Counted from the first letter of the stretch, positions 46,846 through 54,068 are shown. The stretch is DNA of 64,000 bases from Mucilaginibacter ginsenosidivorax (GCF_007971525.1 NZ_CP042437.1:6324001-6388000); one strand, 5' to 3'. Translations and numbers: made by a program. The notes: generated by a model from the letters alone, not told the origin.

Positions 46846-47525
46846 GTGATAAAAAGACTGTAATAACTAACTGGGGAAATGCGTTTCCTGATCTGGTACA
46901 AATGGGGGGAAATAAATTGTTCAAGATTGTAGGGCCTGTCATTATAGGAATAGAATTAATAAAACTTCCCCGATCTGAAGACTACAGGCCTTACTTCGTA
47001 TGTTATTCATTGTTTGGAAATGACCTTGATGAATGCTTATCCGCACCCACCATGTTGCTTGAATTCAAAAACGAAGCGGAAAGATCATTTGCAGTGCCTT
47101 ATATCAAACATCACGAATTGTTTCCAAAGATTTGCGAACGGGTTAAAGAACAGTTACCATTGCCGTTTAATCGTGATGTATTCCTCAACGAGTTTTTAAA
47201 TATGCTGGACCTATATGCTCAGACTCCACCTTTAAGCGCAGCTCCCCTGTCATTTTTACAGGCTAAGTTAAAGGAGTTCGGTGTTGAGGTGGCCCTATAT
47301 ACAGGGGACATAGAAAAAGTATATACATTGATTGAAAATATTGAACGCCAAAACTGGGACCGAAGCCATTTTAAATTGTGCGGTGCCGATGTTGAACAAT
47401 GGGTTAAACAAGTAGGTGGTTTATTAAGCCAACGTGAATACACAGCACAAAAAGTAGCTGAAAATAAGAATAATAAAAAACTTGAAAAGTTAAAGAAATC
47501 GGAGTTATTGTATCAACCGAGCTAA
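46842..47525 (+). CDS. Cytoplasmic protein, probable immunity to RHS-B3 nuclease tip
   Basis: This 227-residue protein lacks a signal peptide or membrane helix. Its start overlaps the toxin stop by four bases (ATGA), so translation is coupled, as is usual for effector/immunity pairs. It is a mixed alpha/beta protein (GPVIIGIELIKLPRSEDYRP, FNRDVFLNEFLNML) with a Lys-rich coiled end. No family is recognised; large cytoplasmic immunity proteins of DNase toxins often look like this. Repeat E follows. Confidence 0.68.
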   Translation: MSDKKTVITNWGNAFPDLVQMGGNKLFKIVGPVIIGIELIKLPRSEDYRPYFVCYSLFGNDLDECLSAPTMLLEFKNEAERSFAVPYIKHHELFPKICERVKEQLPLPFNRDVFLNEFLNMLDLYAQTPPLSAAPLSFLQAKLKEFGVEVALYTGDIEKVYTLIENIERQNWDRSHFKLCGADVEQWVKQVGGLLSQREYTAQKVAENKNNKKLEKLKKSELLYQPS

Positions 47526-47555
47526 TCATAGTTTACGGCAATCATGATACCAGCG

Positions 47556-47705
47556 CTAATTCTCGCAACTTCCGAAAGCGTTTGTCGGGGCGGCACTCGT
47601 CCGGCTCTCCAGTCTTGTGGCCCGCTGATAGGTATACGCCAAGCTAAGTGATAAATATATAACTCCCGGAGGTAAACTTCATCCGGGAGTTTGTATTTTT
47701 TAACA
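47556..47705 (+). repeat. REP-like repeat, copy E (short, degenerate)
   Basis: The left part is diverged (CTCGCAACTTCCGAAAGCG, CTCCAGTCTTGTGG), but GGCCCGCTGATAGGTATACGCC and the terminator hairpin are conserved. It lacks the second GC-rich module, like copy A, and separates two immunity-type genes. Confidence 0.65.
47662..47694 (+). terminator. Terminator hairpin in repeat E
   Basis: ACTCCCGGA (47662-47670) pairs with TCCGGGAGT (47682-47690) followed by a short T-run. Compared with the other copies, the outer pairs have changed on both arms together, which supports a conserved RNA stem. Confidence 0.68.
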
Positions 47706-47770
47706 GCCTGGAAAATATTGATAAACACCGTGTGTTACCTCGAAACTTCAAAAATCGGTTCTGAAAGGCA

Positions 47771-48265
47771 ATGAATAATATTTCTTTAAACCACGAATCG
47801 ATAAGATTGGCTACTGGCTCAACTTATGTTATCATTGATGGGCTCTATGTGGGCGATATTAAGAATTCTATTAAGACTTCGGAAAAAAGCGGATCTATTG
47901 AAGAAATTCAAGAAGTGGTATTTTCGTATAATGCGATGGCTTTAGGTGAATTTGTTGCCGATGTAGCAATTTTTGACGTAAGTAGAATAAAAAAAGTTAC
48001 ATATGATAAGTCTCTTCTGGCTAAAAAGAATGTTGTGAGTACCGATACCGGACTATTGTTATTTATAAACAAACTTGCATTCTGGGATTTTATAGAAAGG
48101 TTTGATTATGACGCTTTAGTTGATTCGAATGTAAGCTTGATAAATGAACTTTTTTGGCAATCGCTGATTAAGGGGTACGAGATTACCGATTTTGCATTGA
48201 TAATTCCGGCAATATCAGAATCAGGAATATCCTTGGGCGGTAGTGGAATATACGAAATCAGTTAA
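47771..48265 (+). CDS. Orphan immunity-like cytoplasmic protein
   Basis: This 164-residue protein has no signal peptide or membrane segment, is acidic and AT-rich, and matches no family I know (STYVIIDGLYVGDIKNSIKT, FALIIPAISESGISLGGSGI). No toxin tip precedes it; it stands between repeat E and repeat F. Polymorphic-toxin loci often keep immunity genes for tips that were displaced, and this location fits. A terminator lies just upstream, so it would need its own promoter or read-through; no promoter was recognised. Confidence 0.6.
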   Translation: MNNISLNHESIRLATGSTYVIIDGLYVGDIKNSIKTSEKSGSIEEIQEVVFSYNAMALGEFVADVAIFDVSRIKKVTYDKSLLAKKNVVSTDTGLLLFINKLAFWDFIERFDYDALVDSNVSLINELFWQSLIKGYEITDFALIIPAISESGISLGGSGIYEIS

Positions 48266-48306
48266 TAGAAATGGGAGTGGTTAAGGGCGGGGTGTTTAAC
48301 TTCGTG

Positions 48307-48545
48307 CAGCTACCCCAGTTGTTCGTAGTCTACCGCTGTTCGAATGTCTCTGACTTCGAACGGCTATGCTTGTAGTTTGTAACTACCGTATTTTAGCCAA
48401 ATATATGCAACACCCGGATGTTCGTTTAATCCGGGTGTTTTTGTATACCCGCAACGCTCATCAACGATTGCAGTGAAAAGCCCACAGCGCGGGCAGGCCG
48501 GGGCGGCAAAGGCAACGCGAAGACTTGTAACGGAAGGCCTTAACG
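48307..48545 (+). repeat. REP-like repeat, copy F (long form)
   Basis: It starts GCAGCTACCCCAG with a rearranged first half (GTTCGTAGTC and TTCGAACGGC arms), then GCAACACCCGGATG, a terminator hairpin, and the GC-rich module (GATTGCAGTGAAAAGCCCAC to GACTTGTAACGGAAGGCC) also present in copies C and D. It closes the last cassette. Confidence 0.68.
48410..48442 (+). terminator. Terminator hairpin in repeat F
   Basis: ACACCCGGAT (48410-48419) pairs with ATCCGGGTGT (48429-48438), followed by TTTT. Confidence 0.75.
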
Positions 48546-48585
48546 CCTAGCGCCGTTGCCGCGGGTTTGTAACTCACAGTATAAT

Positions 48586-48685
48586 AATTGGGTTAACATG
48601 TAAATCATGATTTTTTATAATATATTGATAATCAAAATTTTATAAAAATATTTTTTGAATTATGTTAAGTTATGTTAACCCAATT
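48586..48685. repeat. Inverted repeat between convergent operons
   Basis: Perfect 14-bp arms AATTGGGTTAACAT (48586-48599) and ATGTTAACCCAATT (48672-48685) enclose 72 bp of almost pure A/T that is itself partly self-complementary. It lies between the plus-strand cassettes and the minus-strand gspF-like gene, so it may be a bidirectional terminator or a tiny palindromic insertion. No target-site duplication was identified. Confidence 0.65.
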
Positions 48686-48752
48686 CTTTGTTGCGGGCAT
48701 GCTTCGTAGCTGGTATTCAGCATACTTCCGCTGCCGCCTACAGTTGCGGTTT

Positions 48753-49919
48753 CTACTGAAATGTATTGCCCATCTGGAACATCGGCAGGTACATGGCAAT
48801 CATAATCACCCCCACCAGGAAGCCCACTACGATGATAAAAAGGGGCTCCATAATACTGCTTAGGGAGGCTGTCTGGTATTCTACTTCCTCGCCGTACTGT
48901 TCGGCTATTTTGGAAAAAAAGTAGTCCAGTTTGTTTGACTCTTCGCCAATCCTTACCAGTTGTATCATTTTGGAGGGATAGATCTTGAACTGCTGCAAAC
49001 TCTGGTGCAGCGATTTGCCGTTCAGGATATCGTCTTCTACCTTTTGGAGTGATGATTCAATAGGGTACCAGCCCACCATCTGCCTGCTCAAAGCTATAGC
49101 TCTTAACAACGGCACGTGCGAACCTGTAAGCAACCTCATGGAATTGCAGAAGCGGCCCAGGTATATCTTTTTCACCAGGTTGCCTGCCACCGGAACCCTC
49201 AATACAAAACCGGAAGATATTTTGCGGTAAGGTATGGTTTTGCGCACCCGGAAGAGGAAAACAACGATAGCGGTAATTAATAGAAAAGCGGGCAGAAAAT
49301 AGGTTTCCATTCCCTTAGATATCGTAATCACAAGCTCGGTGATCCAGGGCAGCTGCCCGCCGAAACGTTTAAGTACATCGGCAAACATGGGCACCACCAC
49401 CTTTAGCATAAAATACACCGCGCCAAATGACGACAGCAGTACCATGCATGGATAGGAAAGTGTGGAAACTATCTTGCGCCTTTGCTTTATCCTGCCCTGG
49501 TAATATTTGGCCAGATCCTGCAGCACCATGGCCAGTTGGCCGGTTTCTTCGCCAATCTGTATGCTATATACCTCGTATAGGGAAAACTTCCCCGATTTTT
49601 CAAGGGCTTTGGAAAGGGCTATGCCGTTATTCACTACACTATCCTGTATGGCTGCAAATAGTTTTTTGTCGCTTTCCTTTTCCTGTTCGGCGGTTACCAG
49701 TTCCAGGCTGGTTTTTAAATTGATGCCAGCTAATAGGAGCGAACTTAGCTCCAGGTATAGGTATTCTTTCTTTTTATCGTTAAGTTCCTTGCTTCCAAAA
49801 CTGATGTCCCGGTTTAAAAATCCAATAATGCCACCATCACGTTCCTGTTTGACAGGCTTGGGTGTTTTCTTTTTTTCGTATTGGCTCAGGTCAATTGCCG
49901 GCATGTGTATCTTGTTCAA
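48753..49919 (-). CDS. GspF/PilC-type inner-membrane platform protein
   Basis: This 388-residue protein has two copies of the T2SSF fold. The first repeat has ELSSLLLAGINLKTSLELV and ALEKSGKFSLYEVYSIQIGE; the second has CNSMRLLTGSHVPLLRAI and MIQLVRIGEESNKLDYFFSK. Three membrane helices (VLLSSFGAVYFMLKVVVPMF, YFLPAFLLITAIVVFLF and near the end FIIVVGFLVGVIMIAMYLPM) match the family layout. It anchors the motor to the inner membrane. ATG 49904 is an alternative start; both overlap the preceding pilin gene. It is the last gene of the minus operon. Confidence 0.92.
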   Translation of the reverse strand: MNKIHMPAIDLSQYEKKKTPKPVKQERDGGIIGFLNRDISFGSKELNDKKKEYLYLELSSLLLAGINLKTSLELVTAEQEKESDKKLFAAIQDSVVNNGIALSKALEKSGKFSLYEVYSIQIGEETGQLAMVLQDLAKYYQGRIKQRRKIVSTLSYPCMVLLSSFGAVYFMLKVVVPMFADVLKRFGGQLPWITELVITISKGMETYFLPAFLLITAIVVFLFRVRKTIPYRKISSGFVLRVPVAGNLVKKIYLGRFCNSMRLLTGSHVPLLRAIALSRQMVGWYPIESSLQKVEDDILNGKSLHQSLQQFKIYPSKMIQLVRIGEESNKLDYFFSKIAEQYGEEVEYQTASLSSIMEPLFIIVVGFLVGVIMIAMYLPMFQMGNTFQ

Positions 49920-50394
49920 AAAGGTTAGCAGAACTGTACAATTTATAATAATGAAAAGTCACCTTATCATTGTGTAGTAACAAATCAAGTTCGAGTTCGT
50001 CAACCCTGTTATTCAAAGCATCGGGCCCGGTTTCAACGGCGTGTTGCTCAAAAAGCATATTGGTACGGGTTGTTTTAAACTTAAAGGTGTCTGTTATGCC
50101 ATTGGTACGCACAATATAATCACTATTAAGCACGTATCGTATGTTGTCTTTATTGTTCTTAAAAAACAAACCGGAATCAGTTTTTTCAATCAGGTCGGCG
50201 CGCCGGAAATCGCGGCTGAGCAAGAGATCGAGCTGTGCCAAATCTGCAGATTCCTCGTTTTTGAATACAAACGTGTGGTACGAGTTGCCAACAACCGCAA
50301 ATGCCACATAAACAATAGCGATCAGTATCCCCGACACCAGCAGTGCAATGGTTACTTCCATAATAGTGAAGGCCTTTAGTTTATGGTTTAACAT
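49891..50394 (-). CDS. Minor pseudopilin (GspI/J-like)
   Basis: This 167-residue prepilin has the 8-residue leader MLNHKLKA and then FTIMEVTIALLVSGILIAIV, with Glu at mature +5 and Ala at -1. The globular part is beta-rich with little sequence signature. Overlaps on both sides (with the upstream pilin by 14 bp and with gspF by 29 bp) indicate tight translational coupling. Size and position fit a GspJ- or GspI-like minor pseudopilin at the pseudopilus tip; the exact letter cannot be decided from sequence. Confidence 0.8.
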   Translation of the reverse strand: MLNHKLKAFTIMEVTIALLVSGILIAIVYVAFAVVGNSYHTFVFKNEESADLAQLDLLLSRDFRRADLIEKTDSGLFFKNNKDNIRYVLNSDYIVRTNGITDTFKFKTTRTNMLFEQHAVETGPDALNNRVDELELDLLLHNDKVTFHYYKLYSSANLFEQDTHAGN

Positions 50395-50728
50395 TGTCGT
50401 TATTGATCATAATTTCCGAAACCTTTGCTATCTCCTGTTGGTTTTCATCATAGGCGGTCAAATAAAACTCGCTAAGGCCTGTTCCGCTCTCAAATGGTTT
50501 AACCACAGGTATAACCCTAAAGCCATCCTGGCTAAAAGCCTCCTGTGGCAATTGCCGCGATTGTTCTGCTTTAAGCAGGACATTCCTGAGTACAGCCGTG
50601 GCCCGTATTTTTTTTGTGGATATTGCTTGTTGTGTCACATTGGCAAATATCATCATGGCCATACCAAAAACCACAACAATAATTACCAGGGCCACCACTA
50701 CCTCTACAATGGTAGCCGCCTTCAGCAT
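50381..50728 (-). CDS. Minor pseudopilin (GspH/I-like)
   Basis: From ATG 50728 the product has 115 residues: leader MLKA, then ATIVEVVVALVIIVVVFGMA, with Glu at +5 and Ala at -1. An upstream in-frame start at 50758 adds MAGGKINKNG and overlaps the GspK-like gene; both are possible, but the short form gives a leader of the same type as the neighbouring MLKG protein. The remaining 85 residues are a small alpha/beta pilin domain. It overlaps the next pilin by 14 bp. Confidence 0.76.
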   Translation of the reverse strand: MLKAATIVEVVVALVIIVVVFGMAMMIFANVTQQAISTKKIRATAVLRNVLLKAEQSRQLPQEAFSQDGFRVIPVVKPFESGTGLSEFYLTAYDENQQEIAKVSEIMINNDNVKP

Positions 50729-50739
50729 CCCGTTTTTAT

Positions 50740-52005
50740 TTATTTTACCTCCAGCCATTGCAGAATTTTTTTTTCGGACGAGGCAACAGGAATAAGGTCG
50801 CTGGTGAGGTAATAGGCTGATAAAGCGGGTGCATCTATTTTTAGGTTTATCAGGTAGTTTTCATACCGGCTAAACGTGGTTTGGTACATAAAACGCGTGG
50901 TAAAAACACTCCCTTTAACCGCGACGCTGTCTTTGGTTGAGAGAATATGTTGCGCATATATCTGTCCGTTCACCCGGGCTCCTTTGCCCAAACTGATGGT
51001 TGCAGGCAGGGCAGAAGCTTCTTTTTCGTAAGTAAATATAACCCCACTGATCTGGGCGTTTTGCCCGATGACGATTTGTGGAGGAAAACCAATGGTCGGC
51101 GACTTGTAACGTAACAGGCCCAGGCATGAAGGATACTCCAGCAGGCAGTTTTTGTCAATACTGATAGAATCTGAAGCGAAGAGCTGGCAACTCCCGTGGA
51201 AACCGCTTTTAATAACGATGGCCTTTGCAAAAACCAGCACATTATTCAATGTCGCGGTACTATCTATAGTAAGCAGCGTATCTGCATACAGGATAATATT
51301 GCCCGACAGTTTGGTATTTTTTAAAGTATTTGGGCCATTGCCCAGGTTAACGATATTAACAGGGCTTCGAAATGAATTTGCAAGCGTATCTACATGCCAG
51401 TTCTTATTGACGGTTCCCCCCGGATTATTAAACTGCTTTGCTAAACCGTTTAGGCGAATATCATTTAACGGGGGCAGGCTACGCTGGCTGTCGTGAATGT
51501 TACCCACAACCAGTCTTTTGTCGCCCTCATAGGCTTTATTATCCACATATGCTGCCTTTACGCCGGCCTTTGGCAGGTATGCGTTACCGCGAATAGCAGT
51601 CTTTCCGCTTACCGAAACTGACCGGTCTTCGTCTATCAGGTAGATAGCGGCCCATTTGGATGAATCAATCGCAAAAGCAGTCGAAAATACTTTAATTAGC
51701 GTGTCTTTCTGTTTGAATGCTTCTACAACGCCGATGTCATAAATACCCCAGGGAGTATTTTTGATCCGCACAGAATCATCAACATTGTTGAACAAATTCA
51801 ATGTTTTCCCTTGTAAGTAGGCTGGATCATTTGTCCGTAGCAGGATATGAATGCCTGACGAAAGATTATCCTGTAAACGGTCGAACCGCGATTTTACAAG
51901 GTATTGCCCCCTGAAAAAATATGCTGCAAGCACAAGGGTAGAGCATATTAAGGCAATTACCAGGCTGATAATAATAACGATATAAAGTGCCGAGCCTTTA
52001 AGCAT
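50740..52005 (-). CDS. GspK/PilX-like minor pilin with beta-helix-like body
   Basis: Start ATG 52005 overlaps the upstream stop by 8 bp and yields MLKG, then SALYIVIIISLVIALICSTL, a prepilin N-terminus with Gly at -1 and no Glu5. Missing Glu5 is typical of tip subunits of the GspK class. The product is 421 residues. The centre (about residues 215-370) is built of short repeating strands (LSGNIILYADTLLTIDSTAT, LVFAKAIVIKSG, SISLGKGARVNGQIY-type turns) resembling a right-handed beta-helix or polymer-forming fold rather than classical GspK helices. This is unusual and may indicate a specialised tip. Confidence 0.68.
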   Translation of the reverse strand: MLKGSALYIVIIISLVIALICSTLVLAAYFFRGQYLVKSRFDRLQDNLSSGIHILLRTNDPAYLQGKTLNLFNNVDDSVRIKNTPWGIYDIGVVEAFKQKDTLIKVFSTAFAIDSSKWAAIYLIDEDRSVSVSGKTAIRGNAYLPKAGVKAAYVDNKAYEGDKRLVVGNIHDSQRSLPPLNDIRLNGLAKQFNNPGGTVNKNWHVDTLANSFRSPVNIVNLGNGPNTLKNTKLSGNIILYADTLLTIDSTATLNNVLVFAKAIVIKSGFHGSCQLFASDSISIDKNCLLEYPSCLGLLRYKSPTIGFPPQIVIGQNAQISGVIFTYEKEASALPATISLGKGARVNGQIYAQHILSTKDSVAVKGSVFTTRFMYQTTFSRYENYLINLKIDAPALSAYYLTSDLIPVASSEKKILQWLEVK

Positions 52006-52594
52006 GACCCTTACCCGGCTTGGGCTTCTTTTTAAAAATATTGATCTTGTCAAAAAGCGAACGCGGCTTTCCATTCAAAGCCTTGCCATTGTTGTAATAA
52101 ATTACTCTCGAAGAATCACGGCTTTCGTGAAATATCACAGGGCCATCCAATTCGTTTTTGTGGTATTCGCCGCTTTCCTTTAAACTGCCATCAGGGTTAA
52201 AAAAGCTAAAGCTACCCGAACGTATCCCACTGCGCCAGTTGACTACCTGTATCAGTATACCACGCTCATCCCAATCCCTCCAGGTTCCGTCCTTTAGTCC
52301 TTTTTTAAAGGTGCCCAGGGTTCGGGTGTTATGGTTCAGGTATGTTTCGGTATAGGCGCCGTTCAGCAGCCGGCCACTGAATCCGCCCTGAAGGGTATGC
52401 ACCTTGTTTGTGGCATACCAGTAATAAGTAAGGGTGCTTTGCACATCCGGATTTGAATTAACAGGTATAATTTCTGCCAGTATTGTTCGGTCGGTATCTG
52501 TTATCCTTACGCTGTGCAAACCATAATCGGGCATTTTTTGCCCGAATGAGCAGCAGTAAAAGAAGGTAAAAAGTGCTGTATAAATGAATTTCAT
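51998..52594 (-). CDS. Secreted MORN-repeat protein in secretion operon
   Basis: This 198-residue protein has a signal peptide (MKFIYTALFTFFYCCSFG) and several MORN-type repeats: LQGGFSGRLLNGAYTETYL, LGTFKKGLKDGTWRDWDERG, WRSGIRSGSFSFFNPDGSLK, SGEYHKNELDGPVIFHE. Such repeats form extended beta sheets used in scaffolding. The gene lies between the GspC-like and GspK-like genes with 1-bp and 8-bp overlaps, so it is an integral member of the operon although not part of known T2SS sets. A periplasmic scaffold role is inference. The basic C-terminus (about 185-198) is unusual. Confidence 0.78.
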   Translation of the reverse strand: MKFIYTALFTFFYCCSFGQKMPDYGLHSVRITDTDRTILAEIIPVNSNPDVQSTLTYYWYATNKVHTLQGGFSGRLLNGAYTETYLNHNTRTLGTFKKGLKDGTWRDWDERGILIQVVNWRSGIRSGSFSFFNPDGSLKESGEYHKNELDGPVIFHESRDSSRVIYYNNGKALNGKPRSLFDKINIFKKKPKPGKGHA

Positions 52595-53097
52595 TAAATT
52601 GCAGGTTGGATATGAATATATTTTGTTTTGCCTCCGCTCTTAACCAGTACAGAATCTTTCATATTCCGAATCAGTTTAAATTGCCCTATCGTTTCTCCCT
52701 CGCTCATCATAGCTTCCTGGCCGTTTACTTTCATAAAGGCAATCAGTTTTTTAGACCCTGGGTTTTTGATATATCCTGAATATCGTATAACATCCCAGTT
52801 GAAAGACGGGGGGACATTGGCTCGTGCAATTCCGGTGTTCTGGTGAACCCTTAGCAGCGGCTTTGCGGTGTCTTTCCGGGTAGCAATCCCAAACGGATCA
52901 CGGTAATTCAGTAGTAGGCGAGCGGTATCTTTTGCCACAGCATAATCATTAAAAACCTCTTTAGGTGGTGGCGGTGGCACATAACTGTCATCATGACCGC
53001 CGCTGTATGCAATAACTATCCGGTAAATGATGATTCCCCATACCAGCAATACAACAACAATCAGTACGTATGTTAATGCTTTATTTTTTTTGACCAT
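52594..53097 (-). CDS. GspC/PilP-like periplasmic coupling protein
   Basis: This 167-residue bitopic protein has a basic cytoplasmic tip, one membrane helix (residues 9-30, YVLIVVVLLVWGIIIYRIVI), a Pro-rich linker (YVPPPPPKE) and a small beta domain. That domain (VIRYSGYIKNPGSKKLIAFM, NGQEAMMSEGETIGQFKLIR, SVLVKSGGKTKYIHI) has the order of the HR domain of GspC and PilP, which links the inner-membrane platform to the secretin. In the minus operon it follows the FN3 lipoprotein by 11 bp and overlaps the MORN gene by 1 bp. Confidence 0.78.
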   Translation of the reverse strand: MVKKNKALTYVLIVVVLLVWGIIIYRIVIAYSGGHDDSYVPPPPPKEVFNDYAVAKDTARLLLNYRDPFGIATRKDTAKPLLRVHQNTGIARANVPPSFNWDVIRYSGYIKNPGSKKLIAFMKVNGQEAMMSEGETIGQFKLIRNMKDSVLVKSGGKTKYIHIQPAI

Positions 53098-53108
53098 GAC
53101 CTATTGGC

Positions 53109-54068
53109 TTAAAACAGTACAAAATTTCTAAGCGCACTGGCTTTCCCTTCCTTACCCGAGGCATTTAGCGCACTTACTTTCCAATATATCTTCTCGCCTG
53201 TAACACCAAGTGTAAAGCTATAACCTGTAGAATTGACCGTCATTGGGAAATTGTTACTATACAGCGTGGTCGAATCGCTTTTAAATACATATAATTTATA
53301 TCCTGATACACCTGTAACCGAATTCCAGCTCAGTTGCACCGGTAAACTAACGCTACTTCCATTAGCCGGCGACACAAGGCTAACCTGGGGGGGCAGCGGC
53401 AATTGATAGGTTACATAATTAATAGCCGACCATTTAGATTGCTCTGTTTCATTTTCGGCCCTAACCCGCCAACCGTATACCTGATCCTTTGGAAAGGTAA
53501 AATTAACCTGGAGCCCGGGTACAACCTGGTTATAAACCAATACGTTATCATTTGCAAAGTTATTTGTATCAATCTGTACCTGGTATTTAGTAGCGCCAAA
53601 TAGGCTGTTCCATTTAAAAAGGGCTGCATTTGTATTTGTTACAACGTTGTTGGCGGGTGATGAAAGAGTGACAGTTTGATTGGTTAGTGAAGACTCTTCG
53701 ACAACGAAGCGCCTGGCCGGCGAATAAGCTGTTTGGGAGCTACCATTTTCGGCTCTTACCCGCCATTGATAGTTTCCGGGTTCCAGTGTCGAGGTAAATT
53801 TATTGCCCTTAACAAGTGTATCCAGTATCAGGCTGCCAACGGAATCAAAACCGGGTGTAACAACCTGCAAACGGTAACTTAGTGCATCCTCCACCTCATC
53901 CCACCAGAAGTTTACCGTGTATTTAGTGCTTAGGTACTGGTCTGCAGGTGCTTGAAGTATCACCTGTCTTTTGGCAATGGATGGTTCTATAAACTCTTTA
54001 CAAGACGATAGCAGCGTGTTTAAAGCCAGATAAACAGGTAAGATATAAAATAAGTGTTTAAGTTTCAT
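53109..54068 (-). CDS. Lipoprotein with three FN3/Ig-like domains
   Basis: This 319-residue protein has a lipoprotein signal peptide with lipobox LLSSC (Cys23). Three repeated domains of about 95 residues follow, each with L-x-x-P-A-(D/N)-x...x-F-x-W-(D/N) at the start and Y-x-(L/V)-Q-(V/I)-x-T or W-R-V-R-A-E-N-(G/E) in the middle, a fibronectin-type III pattern. It is the first gene of the minus-strand secretion operon. It might act as a pilotin, secretin partner or surface anchor, but nothing in the sequence decides between these. No clear promoter motif was found upstream. Confidence 0.78.
   Translation of the reverse strand: MKLKHLFYILPVYLALNTLLSSCKEFIEPSIAKRQVILQAPADQYLSTKYTVNFWWDEVEDALSYRLQVVTPGFDSVGSLILDTLVKGNKFTSTLEPGNYQWRVRAENGSSQTAYSPARRFVVEESSLTNQTVTLSSPANNVVTNTNAALFKWNSLFGATKYQVQIDTNNFANDNVLVYNQVVPGLQVNFTFPKDQVYGWRVRAENETEQSKWSAINYVTYQLPLPPQVSLVSPANGSSVSLPVQLSWNSVTGVSGYKLYVFKSDSTTLYSNNFPMTVNSTGYSFTLGVTGEKIYWKVSALNASGKEGKASALRNFVLF

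Noticed and set aside
5398..48265. Contractile injection system or prophage tail locus
   Set aside because: Despite fibre-like proteins there is no sheath, tube, baseplate, spike or AAA+ ClpV/Cis15-type ATPase gene; the machine genes are T2SS/T4P-like.
16894..48545. CRISPR array made of the dispersed repeats
   Set aside because: The units are kilobases apart, carry terminator hairpins and have no regular spacers; they fit REP/BIME elements with a RAYT instead.
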